The notes under the pieces are model-generated. The model saw only the letters and a program-made list of their open reading frames with translations, had not been told where the DNA came from and did no database searches. From contig CAVWXN010000005.1 of the NCBI GenBank assembly GCA_963759125.1, positions 434,001-498,000 of the forward strand: DNA of 64,000 bases, in the 5' to 3' direction. This document shows, piece by piece, positions 34,835 to 43,690 of the stretch (position 1 is the first letter of the stretch; every line of letters begins with the position of its first letter). The stretch comes from JABDQA01 sp963759125. Its GTDB lineage: Bacteria; Desulfobacterota; Desulfobulbia; Desulfobulbales; Desulfocapsaceae. Position numbers and translations under genes: made by a program.

Positions 34835-36059
34835 CCTTACAGATGCGGTAGGTCGAGCCCCCGTCATTTCCGGAGGTGATCAGCGCTTACTGGACAAACT
34901 TTTTCTGGGGCTGTCGGGCCGTGACTACTTGACCCGGGTGTGGACAAATCCACTGAACTGGGTCATAGGCCTCATCCTTGTTATCGGCATTCCTTTGCTC
35001 TGCCAACGCTATCTCTATGGCCTTCAGGCTATCACCCACGGCTCCCAGGATTACCCCTGGGGGGTTCTGCTCGGCTTCGGTCTTTTTGGCATGGTACCGC
35101 TGTCGGCCTCCGGTTTTCTCCTGAGCACAACCGTGGAGATTTTCCAGCGGGATGATTTCCGTCCCATTGAGAGGCTGGCACTGCTCAACGGGCTGCTCGG
35201 CTACTTCTTTGCCGTGGTCTTTCTGCTTGTCGATCTGGGTATGCCCTGGCGGCTGACCTATCCGATGGTGGTGTCGTTTGGTCCTGCGGCAGTTCTCTTT
35301 CTCGTCGCCTGGCACGTAGCCACCTACCTCTCAGTCCAGGTTGCGGAGATACTGCCAGCCGTTTCAGAATGGGCCGGCTGGCCTGGACTCAAGAGGTTCA
35401 TCAAGAGAATCACCCTGGGACTCACCATCGCCGGCATTATCCTCTCAACTCTGCACCAGGGTGCGCTCGGCGCCCTGTTCTGCTATGCGCCCGCCAAAAT
35501 TCATCCCCTCTGGATCTCCCCTGAGTTTCAGTGGCTGCATTTCTTCGTATCTTCTATTTTTGCAGGATTATCCATGGTTATCATCATTTCCTGGCTGGTC
35601 ACAAAGACCATGGCCTGGCGTTGTGATAACCGTTTTCTCAACTCTCTCGACAACATCACCCTGGGACTGGCAAAAGGCGGTGCCACGGCGATGATCACCT
35701 ACCTGGTGATTAAAGTCGTCGCCGTCGCCCATGACCAGGAGTGGCTTTTGCTGGTCTCCGGCTGGGGTTTCTATTATCTGTTAGAAATCGCCTTGGGTAC
35801 CCTGGTACCGCTGGTGGCCTTTGCCTACGGCGTGCGCCACCGTCGGGTCGCCCTGGTGCGCTGGGGAGCCCTTCTGGCAGTTGCTGGTATTATCTGGAAT
35901 CGTCTAAATACGGTCATGTTCTGTTACAACTATCGTCTGCACCAGGAAGTACCGCACTGGAAAGAGTTGTGGGTCGTGGTCACGCTGCTCTGTTTCTATT
36001 TTATTGTCTATCGATTTATCCTCTATCGAATTCCAGTGCTGTTCCGCTGGCGAGAATAA
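34815..36059 (+). CDS. NrfD/HybB-type integral membrane quinone-interacting subunit
   Basis: 414 residues from ATG 34815 (AGGAT upstream); a TTG/ATG further upstream would add ten residues. About ten hydrophobic helices, including WVIGLILVIGIPLLCQRYLY, YPWGVLLGFGLFGMVPLSAS and LLSGWGFYYLLEIALG-like segments, match the HybB branch of the NrfD family. Such subunits bind menaquinone and exchange electrons with the FeS partner. It is the last gene before a 279-base gap that carries another activator site and promoter. Confidence 0.88.
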   Translation: MKPLSGNLTDAVGRAPVISGGDQRLLDKLFLGLSGRDYLTRVWTNPLNWVIGLILVIGIPLLCQRYLYGLQAITHGSQDYPWGVLLGFGLFGMVPLSASGFLLSTTVEIFQRDDFRPIERLALLNGLLGYFFAVVFLLVDLGMPWRLTYPMVVSFGPAAVLFLVAWHVATYLSVQVAEILPAVSEWAGWPGLKRFIKRITLGLTIAGIILSTLHQGALGALFCYAPAKIHPLWISPEFQWLHFFVSSIFAGLSMVIIISWLVTKTMAWRCDNRFLNSLDNITLGLAKGGATAMITYLVIKVVAVAHDQEWLLLVSGWGFYYLLEIALGTLVPLVAFAYGVRHRRVALVRWGALLAVAGIIWNRLNTVMFCYNYRLHQEVPHWKELWVVVTLLCFYFIVYRFILYRIPVLFRWRE

Positions 36060-36089
36060 CTACCGCAGACACCTATCCAGAACGGCCAC

Positions 36090-36103
36090 CCACACAAGTG
36101 TGG
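36090..36103. promoter_or_regulatory. CCACA-N4-TGTGG activator site upstream of 36339
   Basis: CCACACAAGTGTGG, a dyad with perfect arms, 31 bases after the NrfD stop and about 159 bases before the -24 element of the next promoter. It is the reverse complement of the site at 30335. Confidence 0.75.
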
Positions 36104-36260
36104 TAAATCATGCGACGGTTTTAGCTCTGCTGAAACATTGATGGCGGATTTCCGAATCGATTGTTCAAGCCGCTTCCCACCCACCTTGATAACTTTAATT
36201 AAATAACATGATTACAGTTATTTAAGTAAATCAACGGTGATCTTTATCCAGGCTGCAAAC

Positions 36261-36277
36261 TGGCATCCCTGATGCAA
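36261..36277 (+). promoter_or_regulatory. Sigma-54 promoter upstream of 36339
   Basis: TGGCATCCCTGATGCAA: GG at 36262-36263 and GC at 36274-36275, the canonical ten-base separation, with TGGCA in the -24 element. It is 62 bases before the start codon. The 36060-36338 gap is otherwise AT-rich with no gene. Confidence 0.8.
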
Positions 36278-36338
36278 CTACCCAGGTAAGCACAGGATCT
36301 GAATCCTGCGGCAGCAATCTCAACAAGCGGAGGATGTC

Positions 36339-36536
36339 ATGAAAACCGTAGTTGAATCGACCAGAACCACTGAAACTGAGGTAACCCACGATGTACTGAG
36401 CATCTTGATGACCATGGTGTCAGCCTCGGCCCTGATCATCGGAATCTGGGCCATTGCCAGTTTTTTCGCCGCGCTCGTGAACCATGGCCTGACAGCACTG
36501 GTAAGAGGTTATATTACCGCCATTACCGGCTTCTAG
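36339..36536 (+). CDS. Small membrane protein under sigma-54 control
   Basis: 65 residues. The N-terminal 20 residues are polar (STRTTETEVTHDV); one long hydrophobic helix follows (ILMTMVSASALIIGIWAIA), then an amphipathic C-terminus. GCGGAGG precedes the ATG. Not recognised. It has its own sigma-54 promoter and activator palindrome, and forms a pair with the next gene 22 bases downstream. It may be an accessory subunit of the NrfD complex or of a respiratory partner. Confidence 0.75.
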   Translation: MKTVVESTRTTETEVTHDVLSILMTMVSASALIIGIWAIASFFAALVNHGLTALVRGYITAITGF

Positions 36537-36558
36537 GCCAGTGCCACAGGAGACCTCT

Positions 36559-36858
36559 ATGAAAACTGCCATCAAAGCCTCCCTGTTTGCTATGCTGCTC
36601 ATTTTTGGAGTCGGCATCGGCTGCTGGTCGCTGCTTGCCTTTACGGCCGGTCTGAAGCAGGCCGACTGGCAGCTCAGCGAACTGCTCAGACAATACCTGG
36701 TCGCCACCGGTGTGGTCAAACCCACACACACCCTGGTTGACTTTTACAGCCACATCAAAGGCGTCGAATATTTGATCTGTGTGGGATTTTTTGTGGCCTT
36801 TCCACTGTTCTATAAATATGTGAACAGTGATGTGAAAAAGGTAGAGACCAGGGGTTGA
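36559..36858 (+). CDS. Two-helix membrane protein, partner of 36339
   Basis: 99 residues starting at ATG 36559 with CAGGAG upstream. Helix 1 (LFAMLLIFGVGIGCWSLLAF), a short loop containing SELLRQYLVATGVV, and helix 2 (VEYLICVGFFVAFPLFYKYV) followed by a charged tail. Unrecognised; the two-helix layout with a 50-residue periplasmic or cytoplasmic loop resembles small subunits of respiratory complexes. Probably cotranscribed with 36339. Confidence 0.75.
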   Translation: MKTAIKASLFAMLLIFGVGIGCWSLLAFTAGLKQADWQLSELLRQYLVATGVVKPTHTLVDFYSHIKGVEYLICVGFFVAFPLFYKYVNSDVKKVETRG

Positions 36859-36875
36859 AAGCGGGGCTGAGGGTA

Positions 36876-39152
36876 TCAGGAGCTTGCGGCTCTGAGCGCC
36901 TCGAGATCCTCAGCGGCCCGGGTGCCCAGAGTCAGCAGCGTACTCATTTGTCTATCAACCGCCGCCGCCTGCCCCTCATCTGGGGTGTAAACCATCAGGG
37001 CTGTCGATTTTCCTCTAGATTTCAGCGGGATGCAAATCATCGTCCTGCCGCCCAATAGACTTCCCAACTGTCGGTCACCAAGATTGAGCGTCGACTCCCG
37101 ATGCAGATCACCTATCAGTGGGGTGCCGGTCATATGAACTTTGCTTATCAGACTGGTGCTGCTGTCCACCGGGATGACGATATTCTCCAGATATTCAGCG
37201 CAGAAGCAGCCGTCGAAACCAATTGCGGTGAGGTGTTTTCCGCTCTCATCGGCCACCAGGCAGATAAGGTGCCTGACCCCGGTCAGCAGCGTACAGCTCC
37301 GGTGAAAATTGCGAACCCATTCCTCCAGCGAGGAGGGCCGGCTCAGCGGTGACATGATGGTCCGAGTCAGCAAATTATCGAGCAGGTAGCCATAGAGGCT
37401 GTCGCTTTTCTGGGCCGCGTTGTCGATGGCGGCAGTGGTTGAAATATCGAGGTCGAGCCAGGCTGCTGTCCGGGCTGTGATCTCGTTTACTTTTGCCAGC
37501 AGCTCAAGGGCCTGCTCTTTGCTCAAGTCGATTAGCCCGTCCGGGAAATCGATTGTTTCAGCCAGTTGCTCACCAGGTTCAGCGCCATAAACCAGGGAGT
37601 GTGCCGCATAGACGATTCTGACCAGATTGAAGGCGGTGCTCACCTGAGATGGCGGATGATGGTGAAAGCGCACCGCATCGCAAATCATCGGGTTGAGACC
37701 CAGGGACTGGAGCAGCCTGGCACCCAGGTCGGCATGATCAACCGTCTCCTCCTGGCCCTCAGCCTCTGCTGTTCCTGGGCGAGCGATATCGAGCAGCAGG
37801 CCGCCGAGGTAGGCCTCGTCCGGAAATCCAAATGAAATCGCCTGGCTTATTTCACGGGCCAGAACAGCACAGCGGTAACTGCCCAGCCACCGAGTCAATG
37901 CAGCTCCGCCCTCTTCATCCTTAGCCGCTGCTCCGCCGCTTCTGAGCGCCGCCTTGAGCAGCATGGGCTGAATATCTTCGTCGGGCAAACAGCCGATGAC
38001 CGCCTCCAGGCTCTCGATATGGCTCTGAACTGCAATTTCTTCAAGATTGAGCAGCCGCAGAGCCTGTACCATCAGACCCGGATCGACGATGATGAGCTGC
38101 CGCAGTTCGGCGGCAGAGATCCCCCCCTGATTCAGGCGCTTGAAAATGGGGGCGAGAAATGCTGGAGCACTGAACCCGATATCCGGAAACGCCTCGGCCC
38201 GAAACATTGCGGCCGCAACGTCGCCTGGTTTGACAGTGCCCGGTTGATCGAACCGAAGCGGAGAGACCTGAATTGCCTCAGTAACGGATCCAGGGGCTGG
38301 CTCCGAAGCAGTATCTGCACGCTCATCCCCGGGGCGGCCTGCAGACGCGGTTTCGATGATCTGGTCCAGGTAGCGCTGCCAGAATTCAGAGAGCCCTTCG
38401 CCTCCCGGGTCAGGCCCTTTTTCACCGACCAGGTTGGCGACAAACGCCCTTATGCACTGGGCGCCGATCGAATCGGGGTAGAGTTCGAGCAGCGGTTTTT
38501 GCTGCACCACCGCCCGTTCAAAGTGATCATCATGCAGTACGATCCCAGCCGGAGTAATATGGATATCGAGATGCTTATCGACCACCTTTTTGTATCTGAG
38601 ATAGGTGCTCTTGGCCTGGGGTATGGATTCGCAATCGTTGATCAACACCCTGACCATACCCTGATAACCGTTAACGCTGAGAATTTTCAGCAAGGCATAG
38701 GCGTCGGTCAGAGAGGTGGCCTCGTGAGTGATGACGATGATCGTCTGGCGGGCGGCCATACAGAAAGAAATGACGCTTCTGGAGATTCCCGAGGCGGTAT
38801 CGATCAGGAAGTAATCGTAGTCATCGACACTGGTCAATGCCGTGATCAGGGTGTGGAGCTGGTCGGCGCTAAGATTGGCGATCTGTTCGACGCCGGAACT
38901 GCCCGGAATGATATCGAAACCGTAGCCGGTCTGGACCAGTATCTCATCGATCGTTTTGTTGTTGAAAACGACATCATCGAGGGTGTATTCCTGATCGATG
39001 CCAAGCAGAATATTGACATTGGCCAGTCCCAGATCCCCATCGAAAAGACAGCTCCGGTACTGGAGAGCAGCGAGCTGCAGGACGGTATTGAGGCAGAGAT
39101 TGGACTTGCCGACCCCTCCCTTGCCGCTGGTAAAGACAATGACTTCAGACAT
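36876..39152 (-). CDS. MinD/FlhG-like ATPase fused to HDOD and GAF domains
   Basis: 758 residues. The N-terminal 260 form a deviant Walker P-loop ATPase (FTSGKGGVGKSNLCLN, then LFDGDLGLANVNILLG and YFLIDTASGISRSV), closest in style to FlhG/MinD-type ATPases. Residues about 330-570 are an HDOD domain (MVQALRLLNLEEIA, LGGLLLDIARP, VRFHHHPP), and the last 150 are GAF-like. There is no membrane-binding MinD tail visible at the junction. Such a fusion suggests spatial or cell-cycle signalling rather than division-site selection itself. Convergent with the small membrane gene pair, monocistronic; no flagellar genes are nearby. Confidence 0.85.
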   Translation of the reverse strand: MSEVIVFTSGKGGVGKSNLCLNTVLQLAALQYRSCLFDGDLGLANVNILLGIDQEYTLDDVVFNNKTIDEILVQTGYGFDIIPGSSGVEQIANLSADQLHTLITALTSVDDYDYFLIDTASGISRSVISFCMAARQTIIVITHEATSLTDAYALLKILSVNGYQGMVRVLINDCESIPQAKSTYLRYKKVVDKHLDIHITPAGIVLHDDHFERAVVQQKPLLELYPDSIGAQCIRAFVANLVGEKGPDPGGEGLSEFWQRYLDQIIETASAGRPGDERADTASEPAPGSVTEAIQVSPLRFDQPGTVKPGDVAAAMFRAEAFPDIGFSAPAFLAPIFKRLNQGGISAAELRQLIIVDPGLMVQALRLLNLEEIAVQSHIESLEAVIGCLPDEDIQPMLLKAALRSGGAAAKDEEGGAALTRWLGSYRCAVLAREISQAISFGFPDEAYLGGLLLDIARPGTAEAEGQEETVDHADLGARLLQSLGLNPMICDAVRFHHHPPSQVSTAFNLVRIVYAAHSLVYGAEPGEQLAETIDFPDGLIDLSKEQALELLAKVNEITARTAAWLDLDISTTAAIDNAAQKSDSLYGYLLDNLLTRTIMSPLSRPSSLEEWVRNFHRSCTLLTGVRHLICLVADESGKHLTAIGFDGCFCAEYLENIVIPVDSSTSLISKVHMTGTPLIGDLHRESTLNLGDRQLGSLLGGRTMICIPLKSRGKSTALMVYTPDEGQAAAVDRQMSTLLTLGTRAAEDLEALRAASS

Positions 39153-39252
39153 CTACCGATCCGCTCCCGAATTTGTTATAAAATAATCGCTTGCAAAACG
39201 TACAAAAGTTTAGGGCCCCGAACAAGGAAAAACAGAAGCCCCGTTGTTCACC

Positions 39253-40419
39253 TCACAACAGGGCGGCGAGAACCCGTGCCGCTTTTTCCGCCCCACCCAG
39301 ATTCACCGGGATTTCAAACGGATCATTGCCGGTTTTCATAAGCTCGGTAAGCATGGTGTAAAGCTGCTCAACACTGCACTCATTTTCCATGACAACACTC
39401 AGCCTGTTGCCTACAGACCGGCTCAGGGCCGCAAGATGGTCCTGCTGCTCTCTGTCCTGCATATTGCGCATCACCGCCAGGGCAGGAATACCCATGGAGA
39501 GGACGTCGACCAGCGAATTATAGCCGCCGAACACGAGTGCGCTTTTGGATCTGCACAGCGTCTCGACATATTGCGGTCCGAAGCGTTCCAGGGTGCAGAA
39601 ATCGAGCCCTTCGAGTCTCTGCTTGTGGGACAATATATCATCGCTCCCCAGAAAAATTCGAAATGGTCCGTAATCGGGACCCACCAATCCCAGGGCCTCT
39701 GTGAGCCGTTCGAAAAAAGCATCAGTGTGCTCCCCAAACCAGGGAATCGACACGGTGCATCCATAGCGGCGGACACCTGAGGGGTGAGACAGTGAGATCA
39801 GCTCGATCAAGCGGGAGACATAGCCGCACTCTATGGGTTCACAGGCGAAGCGATGGCCTAGTATCTCCAGGTGGTCTGGGCCAAGAACCGAACTGTCGCC
39901 ATACCAGAGCAGTCCGTTGTAGTAGCGCCGATAAAGTTCAGTCGCTAACTCGGAGCCCGCCTGGGAGACCGAACCGACGACACCGCGCATGCCCAGTATC
40001 CATTGAGGTCGCTCTGCAGTTTCGGCAGTCAGAGCTGGTACCAGTTCCCGATGTTTTCCCTGGGGGGTGTGATCGGCCAGAATCAGCCGCGGTCGATAAA
40101 GGGCGACAAGTTGCCGGATCTGTTCAGCCCTAAGATGCCCAAGTTCTTGGTCCTCGAACCCGCAGGGGCCATCTGTTCCCGTTGATTTGCCATCGATCAC
40201 CACCGTATCGTAGGCCGGCAATTTGAGCCAATCCAGCGGGACATCGCCGATGAGTTCCTGGGCCTGACGGCAGCCGGTGAGAAGGCAGACGTTGAGATGA
40301 GGATAGAGCCGCCGCAAAGCCATGCCGATGGCCGCCGATCTGCTCACATGCCCAAGTCCCCGGCCGTCATGGCCGTAGATCATAATGTCCAGTCGCGATT
40401 GCTCCATTTTCAGGGACAC
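39253..40419 (-). CDS. MurG-like glycosyltransferase (GT28-type)
   Basis: 388 residues. N-terminal GHDGRGLGHVSRSAAIGMAL is the nucleotide-sugar enzyme entry loop of GT-B enzymes of MurG type, and the C-terminal half has FGGYNSLVDVLSMGIPALAV, the donor-binding motif. The acceptor is unknown. It abuts the NlpC/P60 gene without a gap, and the minus-strand group glycerate kinase-NlpC-GT is likely one unit, with a divergent second glycosyltransferase. Involvement in an envelope or compatible-solute glycoside is possible. Confidence 0.8.
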   Translation of the reverse strand: MSLKMEQSRLDIMIYGHDGRGLGHVSRSAAIGMALRRLYPHLNVCLLTGCRQAQELIGDVPLDWLKLPAYDTVVIDGKSTGTDGPCGFEDQELGHLRAEQIRQLVALYRPRLILADHTPQGKHRELVPALTAETAERPQWILGMRGVVGSVSQAGSELATELYRRYYNGLLWYGDSSVLGPDHLEILGHRFACEPIECGYVSRLIELISLSHPSGVRRYGCTVSIPWFGEHTDAFFERLTEALGLVGPDYGPFRIFLGSDDILSHKQRLEGLDFCTLERFGPQYVETLCRSKSALVFGGYNSLVDVLSMGIPALAVMRNMQDREQQDHLAALSRSVGNRLSVVMENECSVEQLYTMLTELMKTGNDPFEIPVNLGGAEKAARVLAALL

Positions 40420-40968
40420 CTAATTAAATATTCGCCGCGCCTGCCAGTATCTCTCATACCAGTAAGGATCGGTTATTTTTGAGATGGTCACGCCGATGCT
40501 GGTTGAGACATGGATGAATTGATATTTTTCCAGGTAGATGCCGATATGACGGTCGTTCCAGCCGGTCTTGAACAGAATCAAATCACCCGGACGCAGTCCC
40601 GAAGTAGTAATCAGGCCGCCCTGAGCTGCCTGTTCTCTGGTGGTTCTGGGAAGTTTCACCCCGAACTTCTGCTGATAGGTGAGCTGCACGAAGGCCGAGC
40701 AGTCGAGGCCTTTTCTGCTCTGGCCCCCGCTACGATACGGCACCCCCTGCCAGGTAATATACTGGCTCAACAAACGGGTTTTGACTTCAGACTGAGTCAA
40801 TCCCAGAGAGGGAAGACTTAGCGGCGGCTCTACTACGGTCTGCCTGCCACAACCTCCAACCAGAGCAAGCAGAAACAAGACCAGCAGCCCCCCTGTGAGC
40901 CTGCCCCGCCCTGCCAGATCCGGATTAAGCGAAGAGCTGGCTGGCCGTACCATTTTTTCTGATCTCAA
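40420..40968 (-). CDS. NlpC/P60 family lipoprotein (cell-wall peptidase)
   Basis: 182 residues. A hydrophobic N-terminal segment ends in a lipobox (LLALVGGC), indicating a lipoprotein. The catalytic domain carries the Cys in GLDCSAFVQLTY, PRTTREQA, the His in RHIGIYL and a final polar His in FIHVS, matching NlpC/P60 gamma-D-glutamyl-diaminopimelate peptidases such as Spr/MepS. The long start at 40968 overlaps the glycerate kinase by four bases; Met6 is another possible start. Acts in the periplasm on peptidoglycan. Confidence 0.88.
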   Translation of the reverse strand: MRSEKMVRPASSSLNPDLAGRGRLTGGLLVLFLLALVGGCGRQTVVEPPLSLPSLGLTQSEVKTRLLSQYITWQGVPYRSGGQSRKGLDCSAFVQLTYQQKFGVKLPRTTREQAAQGGLITTSGLRPGDLILFKTGWNDRHIGIYLEKYQFIHVSTSIGVTISKITDPYWYERYWQARRIFN

Positions 40969-42377
40969 TTATCATCTCTTGCCGCAACAAGGGACAGGTG
41001 CAGATCGCAGACATTGGTATTGGTCGGACCGGTCTTCAGCAGACCATCTATTTTTTCATAAAAATGGTATGAATCATTATTGTTCAGATAGGCTCCGAGA
41101 TCGAGCTTGGCCGCTCTCGCCCTGTCCAGCAACCCCAGGTCGGCAAAAGCCCCTGCGGCGTCCGTGGGACCGTCATTACCGTCGGTTGAAGCGGCCAGAA
41201 ACGATACCTCCCGGCACAATTCTTCGTGCCGCTCCAATTCCATCAGATACGCAAGGGCCATTTCCTGGTTGCGTCCCCCTTTTCCTGCACCCCTGATCTG
41301 CACCACCGGCTCTCCTCCGGACAAAATGCAGACCGGGGGACTGGCGATGGTAGACTGAACCGCGCAGTCGACCGCAATTCCCGCCAGAATCTTGGCAACT
41401 TCTCTGGCTTCACCGACGATTCTGCTGGTCAGCTTTACCACTTCATAGCCCCTTTTTCGGGCTTCGTCGGCCGCGGCATTCAAGGCCCCTCTATTGGTTC
41501 CGATGAGGATGTTCTCGGTCAGGGCCAGGGATGGATGACCCGGTTTCAGTGTTTCCGGCACATCTCCCCTGATGCCGCTCTGAAGCACCTGGCGCACCGG
41601 TTCTGGTATCCGGGTTTCTATCTGGTATTTTTTTAGAATCCGCCAGGCATCGCCAAAGGTCGTCGGATCACTGCAGGTGACCCCTGAAGCGATGCTGCTG
41701 AGCGCATCACCAACCACATCAGATAAAATGAAGTTGACCGAGCGGGCCGGCGCCAGCCTCTCTAACAGGCGCCCCCCCTTGATCATCGACAGATGTTTGC
41801 GAATGCAGTTGATTTCTTCTATATCGGCACCGCACGACAGCAGCAGACTGGTGGTCTTCTGTTTATCCTCGAGACTCAAAGAATAAGGGCCTCCCGGGTC
41901 GGAGGAGCTGAAGGGCAGTGGGATCAGGGCCGACCCCCCGCCGGATATAAGTGAGATAACCAGGGTCGTCTCATCGGCCTGGTCGGCCACCGACATGATT
42001 CTCTCGGCCCCGCGACGGCCGTTTTCATCGGGTACCGGATGATCTGCCTCAACGGTCTCGATCTTCTCAAGTTTCTCCACATGACCATATTTCACCACGA
42101 TCAGACCGCCGTCCAGACGCTCGCCGAGGATTTGTTCCAGGGCCAGGGCCATCGGGGCCGTCGCTTTGCCCGCGCCGATCACCACTATTTTACGATAGCC
42201 CTCCAGGTTAATGGAGTGTTGGCTGTCATCGAGCCTGACGTTCAGAGTGTCGCCTTCCAGGCTGACATGGTCGATGAGCATGCGATAGGGATCGACCCGT
42301 TCCAAACCGGCTTTGAAGATGGCGGCAAGATCTTTTCTTCTTGATGAATACACCCAAGGCTCCTTGTAGAGATCCAC
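40965..42377 (-). CDS. Glycerate 2-kinase, MOFRL/DUF4147 family
   Basis: 470 residues, usual length. Conserved segments: KIVVIGAGKATAPMALALE, LISGGGSALIPLP, IRKHLSMIKGGRL, FILSDVVGDALSSIASG and C-terminal SGGEPVVQIRGAGKGGRNQE with STDGNDGPTDAAGAF. The enzyme phosphorylates glycerate to 2-phosphoglycerate, feeding carbon into lower glycolysis. It is the first gene of a minus-strand unit; the 173-base gap to the divergent GT4 gene must hold both promoters. Confidence 0.92.
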   Translation of the reverse strand: MDLYKEPWVYSSRRKDLAAIFKAGLERVDPYRMLIDHVSLEGDTLNVRLDDSQHSINLEGYRKIVVIGAGKATAPMALALEQILGERLDGGLIVVKYGHVEKLEKIETVEADHPVPDENGRRGAERIMSVADQADETTLVISLISGGGSALIPLPFSSSDPGGPYSLSLEDKQKTTSLLLSCGADIEEINCIRKHLSMIKGGRLLERLAPARSVNFILSDVVGDALSSIASGVTCSDPTTFGDAWRILKKYQIETRIPEPVRQVLQSGIRGDVPETLKPGHPSLALTENILIGTNRGALNAAADEARKRGYEVVKLTSRIVGEAREVAKILAGIAVDCAVQSTIASPPVCILSGGEPVVQIRGAGKGGRNQEMALAYLMELERHEELCREVSFLAASTDGNDGPTDAAGAFADLGLLDRARAAKLDLGAYLNNNDSYHFYEKIDGLLKTGPTNTNVCDLHLSLVAARDDN

Positions 42378-42550
42378 TCTGAACTACCTGAAAGATTAGT
42401 TTGTTGTCACACTATACAGTTATTCTAAACCTTTATCCAGTGAAGGAAGCCGTGCTATTTGCTTCACTTTCGATTTTGCTTGCGGTAGAGTGACCAGGAC
42501 CGAGCCTCCCGATTGGCGGGCGCTCTGTAGCCGCTGCCGAGCCACGGACG

Positions 42551-43690
42551 ATGAAAATAGCCTATTACATGCCCTTCAAGCCGCCCGGCCATGCCAACCC
42601 GTCGGGTGATCTGATTACCGGCCGGGAGCTGCGAGAGTTTCTGACGGGGCAAGGCCATCAGGTCGAACTGGTCAGCTCCCTGAGAAGCCGCTGGATATAT
42701 CTGAAACCTTACGGATTTTATCAGCATCGGGCAGAGATAGGAAAAATCTGCAGTCTTTTGCAACGGGAACCCACCGATCTCTGGCTCACCTACCACACCT
42801 ACTACAAAGCGCCCGATCTTCTCGGGCCCGCCTGCGCAAAAAAACTACAGATACCCTACGTCATATTCCAGGGAATCTACTCCACCAAACGCAGACGAAG
42901 CCTTAAAACCCTGCCCGGATTCCTGCTCAATCGCAAGGCACTAAGGTCGGCCCGGGTGGTCTATACCAACAAAAAAAAGGATGAAACAAATCTGCGCCGC
43001 CTGTTGCCCCAGAACCAGATACTTTATGTCGCTCCCGGCATACGGCCGGAGCTTTTTTCCTTCGATCCGGAGATGCGGCTTACCTTGAGGAACCACTGGC
43101 AGGTGGGAGACAGGCAGGTGATTCTGACCACCGCCATGCTGCGGCCCGGGGTCAAGACGGAAGGCATCCGTCAGGTCATACAGAGTTGTGGCGATCTCCA
43201 CCGTTCAGGGCATAAAATTCTGCTCGTCGTCATCGGTGACGGCCAGAACCGCCAGCTTCTCGAGGCTGAAGCCCGGCAGCACCTCGGGTCCGCCTGTCTG
43301 TTTCTTGGCAAAATCCAGCGACCGGATCTGTTCCGCTACTACAGCGCCGCCGACCTGTTCGCCTTTCCCGGGATCCAGGAATCTCTTGGCATGGTCTACC
43401 TCGAAGCTCAGTCCGTTGGTTTGCCTGTTGCAGCTTATCGTGATTGGGGAGCTTCCGAGGCGGTAGTCAATGGACAGACCGGTATCCTGACCCCAGCCTC
43501 CAGGCCGGAAGAATTCACCGCTTCGATCAAGTCTCTGTTGACCAACCTGGAACTGAGAACCACCATGGGCGATTCAGCCAAAGTACATATCCGCACCAAC
43601 CACGACCTGCGAAAAAATTATCTTTTTCTCTCCAGGAGCCTGCAGGAGGTCGTCCATGCCTATCAAGGCGATCGAGAAACCGCCACCTGA
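42551..43690 (+). CDS. Glycosyltransferase family 4
   Basis: 379 residues of GT-B fold. N-terminal acceptor domain begins IAYYMPFKPPGHANPSGD; C-terminal donor domain has the retaining GT4 signature ESLGMVYLEAQSVGLPVAAY followed by GILTPASRPEEF. The donor and acceptor are unknown. Divergent from the glycerate kinase unit; a small, apparently frameshifted gene overlaps its 3' end. Ribosome-binding site is weak. Confidence 0.85.
   Translation: MKIAYYMPFKPPGHANPSGDLITGRELREFLTGQGHQVELVSSLRSRWIYLKPYGFYQHRAEIGKICSLLQREPTDLWLTYHTYYKAPDLLGPACAKKLQIPYVIFQGIYSTKRRRSLKTLPGFLLNRKALRSARVVYTNKKKDETNLRRLLPQNQILYVAPGIRPELFSFDPEMRLTLRNHWQVGDRQVILTTAMLRPGVKTEGIRQVIQSCGDLHRSGHKILLVVIGDGQNRQLLEAEARQHLGSACLFLGKIQRPDLFRYYSAADLFAFPGIQESLGMVYLEAQSVGLPVAAYRDWGASEAVVNGQTGILTPASRPEEFTASIKSLLTNLELRTTMGDSAKVHIRTNHDLRKNYLFLSRSLQEVVHAYQGDRETAT

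Noticed and set aside
38019..39341. 440-codon plus-strand ORF
   Set aside because: Lies entirely antisense to the MinD-HDOD-GAF gene, which has clear domains and codon use; the plus-strand translation has no recognisable motifs.
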